From: Vogesella indigofera
GTDB taxonomy: Bacteria; Pseudomonadota; Gammaproteobacteria; Burkholderiales; Chromobacteriaceae
NCBI RefSeq assembly: GCF_028548395.1
Contig: NZ_JAQQLA010000003.1
Span: 248,001 to 312,000, forward strand
Reading direction: 5' to 3'
Length of the DNA: 64,000 nt
Shown in pieces: positions 1 to 8,891 of the stretch. Under the pieces are notes generated by a model. That model was given only the letters and a program-made list of their open reading frames with translations. It was not told the DNA's origin and did not search any database. The number at the start of each line of letters is the position of its first letter. The stretch's first letter is position 1. The position numbers were made by a program, and so were the translations under genes.

Positions 1-471
1 CTGCCACAGCTTGCTCATTGCAGGACTCCGCGCCATGGGGGCGCTGCTTTCAGTCTAGACCATGGCGCCGGCCGCCATGCGCGGGCGCGCGCGCTCTGCC
101 GCGTGGCTTGTGGCCGAGGCTGGGCCAGTTGGGGAGCGGGTGTGCGGTCTGCACGATGCGTTCGTGTTTGTCGGTTGCGCAGGCGCGCAGCGCCCGTTGG
201 CTGGCGGCGTAATCTGCATGGTGTGGTGGGTGACGGACGCGCACGCTCAGCCGTGTGGCCCGGCGGCTTGGGTCGGGTCAGTTCGGGTGTGAGGTTGGCA
301 CGATGTGTTCGTGCTTGCCGGTTGCGCAGGCGCGCAGCGCCCGTTGGCTGGCAGCGTAATCTGCATGGCGTGGTGGGTGCGGGTGGCTCGCCTGCGGCTG
401 CCTGGCGCGGGAGTCGTGACCAGGCAGCGTAGGGGCTCGTTACTGGTGGACGGGGTAAAAGCGGGCGGGGT
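1..471. other. Gap at left edge with an 80-bp direct repeat
   Basis: I recognise no gene in this stretch. It holds two imperfect direct copies of about 80 bp, at 151-230 and 298-377, with a 147-bp period; the similarity extends weakly leftwards of each copy. Open frames here are short and change frame between the copies, so coding is not supported. It may be the tail of a locus that lies outside the window. Confidence 0.5.
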
Positions 472-600
472 TCAGTGCGGGGGTAGCAGAGGAGGGGTGT
501 CGCCAGCGTGTTTCTTCAGCTGCTTGGCGGCGCGTTTCTCCTTCGGCGTGTGCTGTGCCTGCTTTTTCGCTTCCTTGGTGCTGTGTCGGATTTTGCCCAT
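472..600 (-). CDS. Small basic conserved protein of unknown function
   Basis: A 42-residue, strongly basic protein (MGKIRHSTKEAKKQ at the start, then KEKRAAKQLKKHAGD and a proline-rich end). The start is chosen because AAGGAG sits 7 nt upstream of this ATG; a longer frame reaching 678 has no such site. No signal peptide or membrane segment is visible. The composition would suit a nucleic-acid- or ribosome-associated peptide, but that is inference only. I have an impression that similar short proteins are annotated as hypothetical in related bacteria. Confidence 0.65.
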   Translation of the reverse strand: MGKIRHSTKEAKKQAQHTPKEKRAAKQLKKHAGDTPPLLPPH

Positions 601-816
601 GATGCTGCTCCTTGGCGAAGTCGCGGCGGGAGGTCGCGGCTCATAACGCAGTATAGCCGCTGATCGCCGGCTGACCATGTGCCGATGCGGTGGCCTGGCG
701 TGCCGGTGGCGTGCTTAATGGTCTGTTCTGTAACGGTTTTCCGGCGCGGCGGCTTGTCGCTTGCCGGCTGTGCCGTGCGTTGCCGCCGTCTGCGGCCAAC
801 GTTGGCCGCCATAAAC

Positions 817-850
817 AAAACCGCCGTCACGGCAGCGTGACGGCGGTTTT
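817..850 (-). terminator. Rho-independent terminator after the glycine-zipper lipoprotein
   Basis: A perfect stem (AAAACCGCCGTCACG paired with CGTGACGGCGGTTTT, loop GCAG) follows the minus-strand lipoprotein gene and ends in a U-run on that strand. An A/T tract on the other side could make it bidirectional. Next to it, at 791-809, is a near-palindromic copy of the dispersed word described under findings. Confidence 0.8.
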
Positions 851-901
851 GTGGCCAGGCACACAACGTGCGCCCGGTGATCGCTTGTACGGCGCGGGTG
901 C

Positions 902-1111
902 TTACTTGATGCCGCCGTTGCCGATGACGCCGCCGACGGCCGCGCCGCCAATGGTGCCGAGGGTGTCACCGCCGGTCAGAACCGAGCCGGCTACGCCGCC
1001 GATGGCAGCGCCGATGGCGGCATTTTTCTGGTTCTGGGTCATGCCGGCGCAGCCGGTCAGTGCCGCGATGGCGGCCAGCAGGATCAGCGAACGGGTCAGG
1101 GTTTGTTGCAT
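902..1111 (-). CDS. Glycine-zipper outer-membrane lipoprotein, OsmB-like
   Basis: A 69-residue lipoprotein. Residues 1-20 form a signal peptide ending in the lipobox LTGC, so Cys21 should be lipidated. The mature part is a Gly/Ala-rich glycine-zipper segment (AAIGAAIGGVAGS, then TIGGAAVGGVIGN), as in the OsmB and 2TM glycine-zipper families of stress-induced envelope lipoproteins. GGAG lies 7 nt before the ATG. A strong terminator follows. The exact role is not established; osmotic or stationary-phase induction is known for OsmB and only inferred here. Confidence 0.85.
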   Translation of the reverse strand: MQQTLTRSLILLAAIAALTGCAGMTQNQKNAAIGAAIGGVAGSVLTGGDTLGTIGGAAVGGVIGNGGIK

Positions 1112-1334
1112 GGTGTACTCCTTGATGGGGCTGGTGGGTGATGGACCAGCTGATGCTGTTCACCGGCTTTAGAAAGCATATTGGCGGCCAAGTTCCGCGC
1201 CGCTGGCGAATGGCGGTACTTTTCGCGTCTGCCGGACGCTTGCGCGTGGCCGGAGCGCTGCGGAACGCTCCGCCGCACGGCCGGTCCTAGCCTGTCTCCT
1301 GCCATCCCTTTTCATTCCGAACAAGGAGTCTGCG

Positions 1335-2366
1335 TTGCTGAAATCCTCCCTCCTGCGCGGCCTGCTGCTGTTGCTGCCGTTCACGCCACAGCCGGCGCTG
1401 GCGCAGTCGCTGCCCGACTATCCGGCCACCTATCGCGGCGAGCTGCCGTGTGGCGATTGCGCCGGCGTCAGCTGGCAGCTGGACCTGTGGGACGAGCGCT
1501 ATTACACCCTGCGCCAGGTTTATCGCGGCAAGCCGCAGCCGCTGCAGCACGACCAGATGGGCGTCTGGCGCATGGAGGACGGCCGGCTGCATCTCAGCGC
1601 CGCCAACGAGGCGCCGCTGCTGTTTGCGGTGCGCAACAAGCGGCTGACCAAGCTCGACAACGACGGCCGCCTGATCGTGTCGCGCTTCAACTATTCGCTG
1701 CGCCGTGAGCGCCAGTTTGCGCCGATCGAACCGCGGCTGCAGCTGAGCGGCCTGTACCAGTACATGGCCGATGCCGGCACCATCGAGCTGTGCGAGCTGG
1801 GCATGCGCCTGCCGGTGGTGGCGGAGGGCGACAACGCCGCGCTGGAGCGCGCCTATCTGGCCACGCGGCAGCGGCCGGGCGAGCGCCTGCTGGTGCGGAT
1901 GGAGGCGACACTGGCGCCACGCCACGACGAGGCTGGCTACCGGCTGAGCGTGATTCCGCAGCGCTTTGGCAGCATCAGCCAGCGTCAGCGCTGTGATGGC
2001 GCCGCCGTGCCGGATACCACCATGCAACGGCTGCAGCAGGAACGCTGGCACTTGCGCACGCTGGCGGGCAAGCCGCTCGCCCCCAATGTGGCGCGACCGT
2101 ATTTCGAGCTGGATGCCGCCACGCAGCGGGTGAGCGGCGTGGCCGGCTGCAACCGCTTCGACGGCAGTTACCGGCTGTCGCCGGCCAAGTTGCGCTTCCG
2201 CCAGCTGAGCAGTACGCGGCAGGCCTGCCAGCAGCACCGCGAGATCGCGCCGGCGTTCCTTGCGGCACTGTCGTCGGCGCGGCGCTGGCAATGGCAGGGC
2301 GGCGACTTGCTGTTGCTGGACGATCACGGCCAGCAGCTGGCGAGCCTGATGCCGCTGCTGCGCTAG
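1335..2366 (+). CDS. NlpE N-terminal plus META (HslJ-like) domain envelope protein
   Basis: A 343-residue exported protein. Residues 1-23 are a signal peptide ending ALA. The mature N-terminus carries YRGELPCGDCAG, with Cys39 and Cys42 in the CxxC pattern typical of NlpE N-terminal domains (copper and surface sensing lipoproteins). The last ~110 residues match the META/HslJ fold (RWHLRTLAGK at the start, then GVAGCNRFDGSY). The start codon is TTG, supported by AAGGAG 6 nt upstream. Unlike E. coli NlpE there is no lipobox, so it is probably periplasmic. The NlpE-META fusion is known in proteobacteria; a role in envelope or copper stress is inferred. Confidence 0.8.
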   Translation: MLKSSLLRGLLLLLPFTPQPALAQSLPDYPATYRGELPCGDCAGVSWQLDLWDERYYTLRQVYRGKPQPLQHDQMGVWRMEDGRLHLSAANEAPLLFAVRNKRLTKLDNDGRLIVSRFNYSLRRERQFAPIEPRLQLSGLYQYMADAGTIELCELGMRLPVVAEGDNAALERAYLATRQRPGERLLVRMEATLAPRHDEAGYRLSVIPQRFGSISQRQRCDGAAVPDTTMQRLQQERWHLRTLAGKPLAPNVARPYFELDAATQRVSGVAGCNRFDGSYRLSPAKLRFRQLSSTRQACQQHREIAPAFLAALSSARRWQWQGGDLLLLDDHGQQLASLMPLLR

Positions 2367-2477
2367 GGTTGGCCGCGGCGGCTGACGCAGGTCATTTCAC
2401 TGGCATGGTGCTGATGGTATGTTGTGTGCTCGCGCGTCGCGGCCGAGCGGCGCGTGCTTTGCACAAGGGGAGAGAAG

Positions 2478-2972
2478 ATGAGATACCGCTCAATGCTGCT
2501 GCTGGCCTTGCTGGCACCGCTGCTGGCACAGGCCGGCGAGCCCAGCCCGGTGGACAATGCCGTGGATGCCAAAATCAAGACCTGCATGGCACCGCTGAAG
2601 AAGGTGGCCAGTTTTATCGTCAAGGACGGCGGCCATGCCTCGCACGATATCTGGAATGACAAAGACGCCGACCGCCGGCCGTTTTCCAGTCTGATCGCCA
2701 AGAAGTACTCGGATGGTGACAGTCACGTGTCGATGAGCGTCGGCCCGGACAAGTCGGGCAGGTGTTCGGCGGAATACAACGAAACGGCGTACTGGCCGAA
2801 GGCCTGCTCCGTGCTGCGCGAGGAAATCTACGGCGAGTTCAAGTATCACGCGTCGCTGAACGAGAGCACCACCATCCTGCGCAACGACGACAAGTCGGTG
2901 TACGTGTACCTGACGCCGCAGATGCAGGGCAACGGTTGTCTCAGCACCCGCCGCGAGGTGATTTACTACTGA
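2478..2972 (+). CDS. Secreted protein of unknown function
   Basis: A 164-residue protein with a clear signal peptide (MRYRSMLLLALLAPLLAQAG), so periplasmic or secreted. The mature part has three cysteines (in KTCMAP, RCSAEY, KACSVL) and a fourth near the C-terminus (GNGCLS), which could form two disulfides. I recognise no family. The start is chosen at the ATG preceded by GGGGAGAG; an upstream in-frame start at 2424 would hide the signal peptide. A paired inverted copy of the dispersed word follows the stop. Confidence 0.7.
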   Translation: MRYRSMLLLALLAPLLAQAGEPSPVDNAVDAKIKTCMAPLKKVASFIVKDGGHASHDIWNDKDADRRPFSSLIAKKYSDGDSHVSMSVGPDKSGRCSAEYNETAYWPKACSVLREEIYGEFKYHASLNESTTILRNDDKSVYVYLTPQMQGNGCLSTRREVIYY

Positions 2973-2983
2973 GCGGCCGGTGC

Positions 2984-3013
2984 AAGGTTGGCCGCAGCGT
3001 TGCGGCCAACCTT
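2984..3013. repeat. Inverted pair of the dispersed word
   Basis: AAGGTTGGCCGCA at 2984-2996 faces TGCGGCCAACCTT at 3001-3013, giving a 13-bp stem with a 4-nt loop just after the secreted-protein gene. It can act as a transcript-ending hairpin although no U-run follows. Confidence 0.85.
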
Positions 3014-3025
3014 GGGCACGCCATG

Positions 3026-3055
3026 AAAAAACGCGCCATCCCCGGATGGCGCGTT
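3026..3055 (-). terminator. Terminator of the helix-hairpin-helix gene
   Basis: On the minus strand AACGCGCCAT, a short loop and ATGGCGCGTT are followed by a U-run. It lies 35 nt beyond the stop of the gene at 3090-3503. Almost the same stem and flank recur after glcB at 3594-3626. Confidence 0.8.
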
Positions 3056-3089
3056 GTCGTTGCTGGACGGCGTGGTGTGGGTGCCCGGC

Positions 3090-3503
3090 TCAGTTGCCCT
3101 TACCACCACCATTGCCGCCGCCGCCGCCGTTGCCCCCGCGCTGGCTGCCGCCGTTTTTGCCCTTGCTGCCGGGGCTGCCCAGATCAACTGTGCTGCTCTT
3201 GCTGGCCGGGATGGCGGCCCGCACGCCGGGTATGGCCGGCGCGGTACCGGAACGGGTGGTGACCGGCTCGCCATTGATGGTCAGTGACGAGCGCACGCGG
3301 TTGAGATCGCCCTGGGTGATGCCCTTGATCGTCAGCAGGTCACGGCTGCTGCTAAAGGTGGTGGTCAACTGCGCGTCGACGATGCGCTGCGCATCGGCAG
3401 TGCTGAAGCCGGCGGCGACCAGTTCGTCGTAGCTGGCGTCGTTGATGTCCAGCGCCATGGCCGGCGCCGCCAGCAGGCTGAGCAGGATGATCAGTTGCTT
3501 CAT
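3090..3503 (-). CDS. Exported helix-hairpin-helix protein with Gly-rich tail, ComEA-like
   Basis: A 137-residue protein. A signal peptide (about residues 1-17, ending AMA) precedes a ComEA-like helix-hairpin-helix region: DINDASYDELVAAGF, then DAQRIVDAQ and SRDLLTIKGITQGDL. ComEA-type proteins bind incoming DNA in the periplasm during natural transformation. The usual LPGIG hairpin is changed here (AAGFST), and the protein ends in an unusual Gly/Asn/Lys-rich tail of about 30 residues (RGGNGGGGGNGGGKGN). DNA binding is inferred. If right, it would act in the compartment where an uptake sequence might matter. Confidence 0.7.
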   Translation of the reverse strand: MKQLIILLSLLAAPAMALDINDASYDELVAAGFSTADAQRIVDAQLTTTFSSSRDLLTIKGITQGDLNRVRSSLTINGEPVTTRSGTAPAIPGVRAAIPASKSSTVDLGSPGSKGKNGGSQRGGNGGGGGNGGGKGN

Positions 3504-3593
3504 GGTGTCCTCCCGGATAAGCGACAGTGCAGTATAGTTCGCGCCGCCGCGGGCGCACGCCTCGTTGCGCCGTTGCCGCCGCCGGCGCGGCCA

Positions 3594-3626
3594 TGAAAAA
3601 ACGCGCCATCGGTGATGGCGCGTTTG
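3594..3626 (-). terminator. Terminator of glcB
   Basis: On the minus strand AACGCGCCATC and GATGGCGCGTT form an 11-bp stem with a 3-nt loop, followed by a U-run, about 20 nt past the glcB stop. Confidence 0.85.
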
Positions 3627-3647
3627 CGGGGCGGCTGGCAGTGGTGC

Positions 3648-5807
3648 TTACTGCGCCTTGGCCACCAGGCGCCAGGCGTGCAGCAGCGGCTCGGTGTAGC
3701 CGGATGGCTGCGCGCAGCCCTTGAACACCAGGTCGCAGGCGGCCTTGAAGGCAACCGAAGTCTCGAAATTGCCGGCCATGTTCTGGTACAGCGGGTCGCC
3801 GGCGTTCTGCTGGTCCACCACCGCGGCCATGCGCTTGAGCGTTTCCATCACCTGTGCCTCGCTGGTGATGCCGTGGCGCAGCCAGTTGGCGATGTGCTGG
3901 CTGGAGATGCGCAGCGTGGCGCGGTCTTCCATCAGGCCGACGTTGTGGATGTCCGGCACCTTGGAGCAGCCGACGCCCTGGTCGATCCAGCGCACCACGT
4001 AGCCGAGGATGCCCTGCGCGTTGTTGTCCAGCTCCTGCTGGATCTCGGCGGCGGTCCACTGCGGGTTGGCCGCCACCGGGATGGTCAGCAGCTCGTCCAG
4101 CACGTCGATGGCCTGGCCTTCAAGCCCTTGTTGCACCTGCTGCACGTTGACCTGGTGGTAGTGCAGCGCGTGCAGCACGGCGGCAGTCGGCGACGGCACC
4201 CAGGCGGTGTTGGCGCCGGCTTTTGGGTGGCCGATCTTCTGCTTCAGCATCTCGGCCATCAGGTCCGGCATCGCCCACATGCCCTTGCCGATCTGCGCAT
4301 GGCCGCGCAGGCCGCAATCGAGGCCGACCTGCACATTGCTGCGCTCGTAGGCGGTGATCCACTTGCTGGTCTTCATGTCGCCCTTGCGGATCATCGGGCC
4401 GGCTTCCATCGCGGTGTGCATCTCGTCACCGGTACGGTCGAGGAAGCCGGTGTTGATGAAGGCAACGCGGTGGCGGGCGGCGGCGATGCAGGCCTTGAGG
4501 TTGACGCTGGTGCGGCGCTCCTCGTCCATGATGCCCAGCTTCACGGTGTACTGCGGCAGGCCGAGCAGTGCTTCCACCGCGCCGAACAGCTCGTTGGCGA
4601 ACGCCACTTCGTCCGGGCCGTGCATCTTCGGCTTCACGATGTAGATCGAGCCTGCGCGCGAGTTGCCGCGGCGCTGCTGGTCGTGCAGCGCGATCAGGGT
4701 GGTGACCACCGCGTCCATGATGCCTTCCGGAATCTCGCGGCCGTCGCCGTCGAGGATGGCCGGGTTGCTCATCAGGTGGCCGACGTTGCGGATGAACATC
4801 AGGCTACGCCCATGCAGGTTCAGCGTGTCGCCAGTCGGCGTCTGGTACTGGCGGTCGGCATTCAGGCGGCGGGTGATGGTTTTATCGCCCTTGCTGACTT
4901 CCTCGACCAGATCGCCCTTCATCAGACCCAGCCAGTTGCGATAAACGATCACCTTGTCGTCGGCATCGACGGCGGCGACGGAATCCTCGCAGTCCATGAT
5001 GGTGCTGATCGCCGCTTCCATCACGATGTCCTTGACCCCGGCAGCGTCCTGCGCACCGATGGCGCTGGCCTTGTCGATCTGGATCTCGAAGTGCAGGCCG
5101 TTCTGCTTCAGCAGGATGGCGGTTGGCGCGGCGGCGTCGCCGTTGAAGCCGATGAACTGGTCTGGCTGTTTCAGGCCGCTGCGGCTGCCGTTGTCCAGTT
5201 GAACCTGCAGCTGGCCGGCTACCACGGCATAGGCGGTGGCAGCGTGGTGCGAGCCGTTTTCCAGTGCTGCCGCCTGGTCGAGGAAATCACGACCAAAGGC
5301 GATCACCTTGCCGCCGCGCACCGCGTTGTAGCCGCCGGCACGGCTGGCGCCGTCGTCTTCGCTGATGGCGTCGGTGCCGTACAGCGCGTCGTACAGGCTG
5401 CCCCAGCGCGCGTTGGCGGCGTTCAGTGCGTAGCGCGCGTTCATCACCGGTACCACCAGCTGCGGGCCGGCCTGTTCCGCGATCTCGCTGTCGATGTTGC
5501 TGGTGCTGATCTGCGCGTCGGCCGGTACCGGTTTCAGGTAGCCGATGCCGGCGAGGAAGGCCTTGTAGGCGGCCATGTCGGCGATCGGGCCGGGGTGGGC
5601 GCGGTGCCAGGCGTCGATCTCGCTTTGCAGGCGGTCGCGCTCGGCCAGCAGCGCACGGTTTTTCGGCGCCAGCGTGTGCACCAGCGCATCAAAACCCTGC
5701 CAGAAGGCGGCGGCATCGACGCCGGTGCCGGGCAGCGCTTCCTGTTCGACGAAGTGGTAGAGGTTGGCCGCAACGTGCAGGCGGTGGCTCTGGATGCGCG
5801 TAGTCAT
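3648..5807 (-). CDS. glcB: Malate synthase G
   Basis: A 719-residue cytoplasmic enzyme condensing glyoxylate and acetyl-CoA to malate. Length and sequence fit the monomeric G isoform (about 720-725 residues), not the shorter A form: N-terminal [18 protein letters not shown], the [28 protein letters not shown] block, [16 protein letters not shown] and the C-terminal GYTEPLLH. The start [10 protein letters not shown] is chosen over an upstream in-frame ATG because it begins the conserved N-terminus, and AGAGAG lies before it. A copy of the dispersed word (5761-5773) codes for VAAN near the N-terminus. With acs in the same window it points to acetate and glycolate use. Confidence 0.95.
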   Translation of the reverse strand: MTTRIQSHRLHVAANLYHFVEQEALPGTGVDAAAFWQGFDALVHTLAPKNRALLAERDRLQSEIDAWHRAHPGPIADMAAYKAFLAGIGYLKPVPADAQISTSNIDSEIAEQAGPQLVVPVMNARYALNAANARWGSLYDALYGTDAISEDDGASRAGGYNAVRGGKVIAFGRDFLDQAAALENGSHHAATAYAVVAGQLQVQLDNGSRSGLKQPDQFIGFNGDAAAPTAILLKQNGLHFEIQIDKASAIGAQDAAGVKDIVMEAAISTIMDCEDSVAAVDADDKVIVYRNWLGLMKGDLVEEVSKGDKTITRRLNADRQYQTPTGDTLNLHGRSLMFIRNVGHLMSNPAILDGDGREIPEGIMDAVVTTLIALHDQQRRGNSRAGSIYIVKPKMHGPDEVAFANELFGAVEALLGLPQYTVKLGIMDEERRTSVNLKACIAAARHRVAFINTGFLDRTGDEMHTAMEAGPMIRKGDMKTSKWITAYERSNVQVGLDCGLRGHAQIGKGMWAMPDLMAEMLKQKIGHPKAGANTAWVPSPTAAVLHALHYHQVNVQQVQQGLEGQAIDVLDELLTIPVAANPQWTAAEIQQELDNNAQGILGYVVRWIDQGVGCSKVPDIHNVGLMEDRATLRISSQHIANWLRHGITSEAQVMETLKRMAAVVDQQNAGDPLYQNMAGNFETSVAFKAACDLVFKGCAQPSGYTEPLLHAWRLVAKAQ

Positions 5808-5940
5808 GAAGTTTCTCTCTGTGTTGTCGTGCGCCGGATGAGGACGCTTTGCTTTAGCGGATGATCCGAGTGTACTGATGTCAGGGTGAGGGTAAAAGCG
5901 CCAATAATCGATAACATCTTTTACTTTTAGTTGTGTAATG

Positions 5941-6912
5941 CTACAGCCAGCCGGCGCGGCGGAAGCGGCGCCACAGCAACACATCAAGCACCACCATGCT
6001 CAGCAGTGACAGCGGGTAGCCCAGCGGCGTGCGCAGCTCCGGCATGTAGTCGAAGTTCATGCCGTAGATGCCGGCGATCATGGTCGGCACCGCGAACAGC
6101 GCGGCGTAGGCGGCCAGCTTCTTGCTGATGCTGCTTTCGTCCAGTGAGATCATTGCGATATTGACCTGGATGGCGGTGGCCAGCAGGTCGCGCTGCGATT
6201 CCACGGTATGCAGGATGCGCGACAGGTGATCGTCCACGTCACGGAAATACTCCGGCAGGTCGTGGCACGGTGGTGGCACGCGGCCGCCGTACAGCCGCGC
6301 GGTGGCCTCGTGCAGCGGCGCGGCGGCGTGGTTGACGGTGATCAACTTGCGCTTGAGCGCGTACAGCGCCGCGATATTGCGCCGCGCCGAGCTGCCCTTG
6401 AGAAACAGCCGGCCTTCGATGCTGTCCAGCTCGTCTTCCAGCTGGTGGATCACGGTCAGGTAGCGGTCGACCACCGCATCCATCAGCGCGTACAGCACAA
6501 AACCGCTGCCGTGCGCCAGCAGATGCGGCTCGCGCTCGCAGCGCGCCCGCACGTCTTGAAAACCCTTGCGCGTCTGGTTGCGGATCGACAGCAGGAAGTT
6601 GCGGCCAACGAACAGGTCGACCTCGCCGACGTGGATGCCGTTCTCGCTGTCCGGCTCCAGCGTCTTCATCACCAGAAACAGGGTGTCGCCGAACTCCTCC
6701 AGCTTCGGGCGTTGGTGACCGTGCAGCGCGTCCTCCACCGCCAGCGGGTGTAGCGCGAACTGGCGGCCGAAGTGGCTGATTTCGTCCGGGGTCGGCTCTT
6801 GCAGCGCGACCCACACCAGGCAGTCCGGTCGTGCCAGGTGTTCGGGAATGGCGTCTACCGAGATGTCGCCTAGTTTTTGGCCTTGATGGTAGGCAACGCA
6901 GTTGATCAGCAT
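5941..6912 (-). CDS. corA: CorA-family magnesium/cobalt transporter
   Basis: A 323-residue inner-membrane divalent-cation channel. The long cytoplasmic N-terminal domain (DFLVWVAL-type start, then [15 protein letters not shown]) is followed by a helical stalk and two C-terminal membrane helices. The signature GMN occurs in [15 protein letters not shown], between the helices at the pore mouth. The C-terminus is basic ([10 protein letters not shown]). It transports Mg2+ and possibly Co2+ or Ni2+; the substrate cannot be read from the sequence. It stands alone, upstream of glcB on the same strand with a 130-nt gap. Confidence 0.92.
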   Translation of the reverse strand: MLINCVAYHQGQKLGDISVDAIPEHLARPDCLVWVALQEPTPDEISHFGRQFALHPLAVEDALHGHQRPKLEEFGDTLFLVMKTLEPDSENGIHVGEVDLFVGRNFLLSIRNQTRKGFQDVRARCEREPHLLAHGSGFVLYALMDAVVDRYLTVIHQLEDELDSIEGRLFLKGSSARRNIAALYALKRKLITVNHAAAPLHEATARLYGGRVPPPCHDLPEYFRDVDDHLSRILHTVESQRDLLATAIQVNIAMISLDESSISKKLAAYAALFAVPTMIAGIYGMNFDYMPELRTPLGYPLSLLSMVVLDVLLWRRFRRAGWL

Positions 6913-7053
6913 GACGGGCCTTGTGATGGTCGGCGCCGACCGCCGGCAGGGCAGGCGGCGCCGGGTGGGGAGGGCAATTGCGGTGCCGCTCTTGAAAAAA
7001 GCTTACCGTTGCGGCACTTGTTACCCATCGTATGCTAATTGTGGAGTGCTGCC

Positions 7054-8817
7054 GTGGCTAGCCCAGGTTTATTGCAACGTCTTACCCCGCTGTCCGGGCT
7101 GTGGCCGTTTTTGCGGCCGTATCGTGGCCGCGCACTGCTGGCCGCGCTGGCGCTGCTGGTGGCGGCCGCGGCCACGCTGTTGCTGCCGGTGGCGTTCCGC
7201 TACCTGATCGACCACGCCTTCGTGCAGCGCGAGGCGGTCGACGGCTACTTTCTGGCGCTGTTGGCGCTGGCGCTGGTCCTGGCGCTGTTCACCGCGCTGC
7301 GCTTCTATCTGGTGTCGTGGCTGGGCGAGCGCGTCACCGCCGACGTGCGCAGCGCGGTGTACCGCCACGTAATCCGTATGAGCCCGGAATACTTCGAGAC
7401 GCTGCAAACCGGCGAGGTGCTGTCGCGGCTGACCACCGACACCACACTGGTGCAGACCGTGATCGGCACCAGCCTGTCGATGGGGCTGCGCAACCTGCTG
7501 CTGATGCTGGGCGGGCTGGTAATGCTGGCGGTGACCAGCCCCAGCCTGACCGGCTACATCCTGGTGACGCTGTTGCTGGTGATCCTGCCGATCCTGATCT
7601 TCGGCCGCCGCGTGCGCGCCTTGTCGCGCTCCAGCCAGGACCGCATCGCCGATTCCAGCGCCATGGCCGGCGAGACGCTGAACGCGGTGCAGACGGTGCA
7701 GGCCTTCGCGCAGGAGGCGCGCGAAACCGTGCGTTTCGACGGCTCGGTGGCGCTCAGCTTCGACACCGCGCTGGCGCGCATCCGTGCCCGTTCGCAGCTG
7801 ACGGCGGTAGTGATCATGCTGGTGTTCGGCGCCGTGGTGTTCGTGCTGTGGCTGGGCGCACGCGCGGTGCTGGCCGGGCAGATGAGCAGTGGCCTGCTGG
7901 CGCAGTTCATCCTCTACGCGGTGGTGACCGCCGGCGCCATCGGCGCGGTGGCCGAGGTATGGGGCGACCTGCAGCGCGCCGCCGGCGCCACCGAACGGCT
8001 GATGGCACTGCTGGCGCAGCGCTCGCCGGTCCAGCCGCCGGCGCAGCCGCTGCCCTTGCCGGCCATGGGCGACGGTCTGCAACTGCACGACGTCGGCTTT
8101 GCCTACCCGTCGCGACCGGGGCAGCCGTCGCTGTCCGGCATCAGCCTCGCCATCCGCCCCGGCGAGCAGGTGGCGCTGGTCGGGCCGTCCGGTGCCGGCA
8201 AGACCACGCTGTTCCAGCTGTTGCTGCGCTTTTACGATCCGCAAGTTGGCCGCATCACCCTCAACGGCGTCGATGTCGCGCGGCTGGACCCGCAGGCGCT
8301 GCGCCGCCACATCGGCATCGTGCTGCAGGACACGGTGATTTTCGGCGCCAGTGCGCTGGAGAACATCCGCTACGGCCGGCCTGATGCCACGGACGAGGAG
8401 GTGTTCGCCGCCGCCCGCGTCGCCGCCGCGCACGAGTTCATCGAACGCCTGCCGGAGGGCTATCACAGCTATCTGGGCGAGCGCGGTGTGCGCCTGTCCG
8501 GTGGCCAGCGCCAGCGCATCGCCATCGCGCGCGCCATCCTGAAAAACCCGCCCATCCTGCTGCTGGACGAGGCCACCAGCGCGCTGGACGCCGAATCGGA
8601 ACAGCTGGTACAGCAGGCGCTGGAACGTGCCGCCGCCGGGCGCACCACCATCGTCATCGCCCACCGCCTGGCGACGGTGAAGCAGGCCGACCGCATCGTG
8701 GTGCTGGAGCAGGGGCGCATCGTGGCGGAGGGCACCCACGCCGAGCTGCTGCAGCGCTCGCCGTTGTACGCCAGGCTGGCTGCCTTGCAGTTCGGGCTGG
8801 CCGAGGTGGCGGCCTGA
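7054..8817 (+). CDS. ABC exporter with fused membrane and ATPase domains
   Basis: A 587-residue half-transporter. The first ~310 residues form a six-helix exporter domain (starting FLRPYRGRALLAALALL). The rest is an ATPase domain with Walker A GPSGAGKT, signature LSGGQRQRIAIARA, Walker B ILLLDEATSALD and H-loop IAHRLAT. It should dimerise and export a lipid, peptide or drug; it resembles MsbA/LmrA-type exporters, but the substrate is unknown. I chose the GTG start because GGAG lies 8 nt before it; a TTG 15 nt upstream is the alternative. A copy of the dispersed word follows the stop (8819-8832). Confidence 0.88.
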   Translation: MASPGLLQRLTPLSGLWPFLRPYRGRALLAALALLVAAAATLLLPVAFRYLIDHAFVQREAVDGYFLALLALALVLALFTALRFYLVSWLGERVTADVRSAVYRHVIRMSPEYFETLQTGEVLSRLTTDTTLVQTVIGTSLSMGLRNLLLMLGGLVMLAVTSPSLTGYILVTLLLVILPILIFGRRVRALSRSSQDRIADSSAMAGETLNAVQTVQAFAQEARETVRFDGSVALSFDTALARIRARSQLTAVVIMLVFGAVVFVLWLGARAVLAGQMSSGLLAQFILYAVVTAGAIGAVAEVWGDLQRAAGATERLMALLAQRSPVQPPAQPLPLPAMGDGLQLHDVGFAYPSRPGQPSLSGISLAIRPGEQVALVGPSGAGKTTLFQLLLRFYDPQVGRITLNGVDVARLDPQALRRHIGIVLQDTVIFGASALENIRYGRPDATDEEVFAAARVAAAHEFIERLPEGYHSYLGERGVRLSGGQRQRIAIARAILKNPPILLLDEATSALDAESEQLVQQALERAAAGRTTIVIAHRLATVKQADRIVVLEQGRIVAEGTHAELLQRSPLYARLAALQFGLAEVAA

Positions 8818-8891
8818 GTTGCGGCCAACCTTGTTGTGGCGGGAAAGGGCGGCGATAATCGCGCCTTGATTGAATGAGGACAGATCCGAGC

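Noticed and set aside
3612..5864. A 750-codon open frame on the plus strand opposite glcB
   Set aside because: It is the antisense shadow of malate synthase G; its translation is low in family resemblance and rich in His, Val, Ala and Gly, as expected from an antisense frame of a GC-rich gene.
7069..8739. A 556-codon minus-strand frame opposite the ABC exporter
   Set aside because: Antisense shadow; the exporter on the plus strand has complete ATPase motifs.
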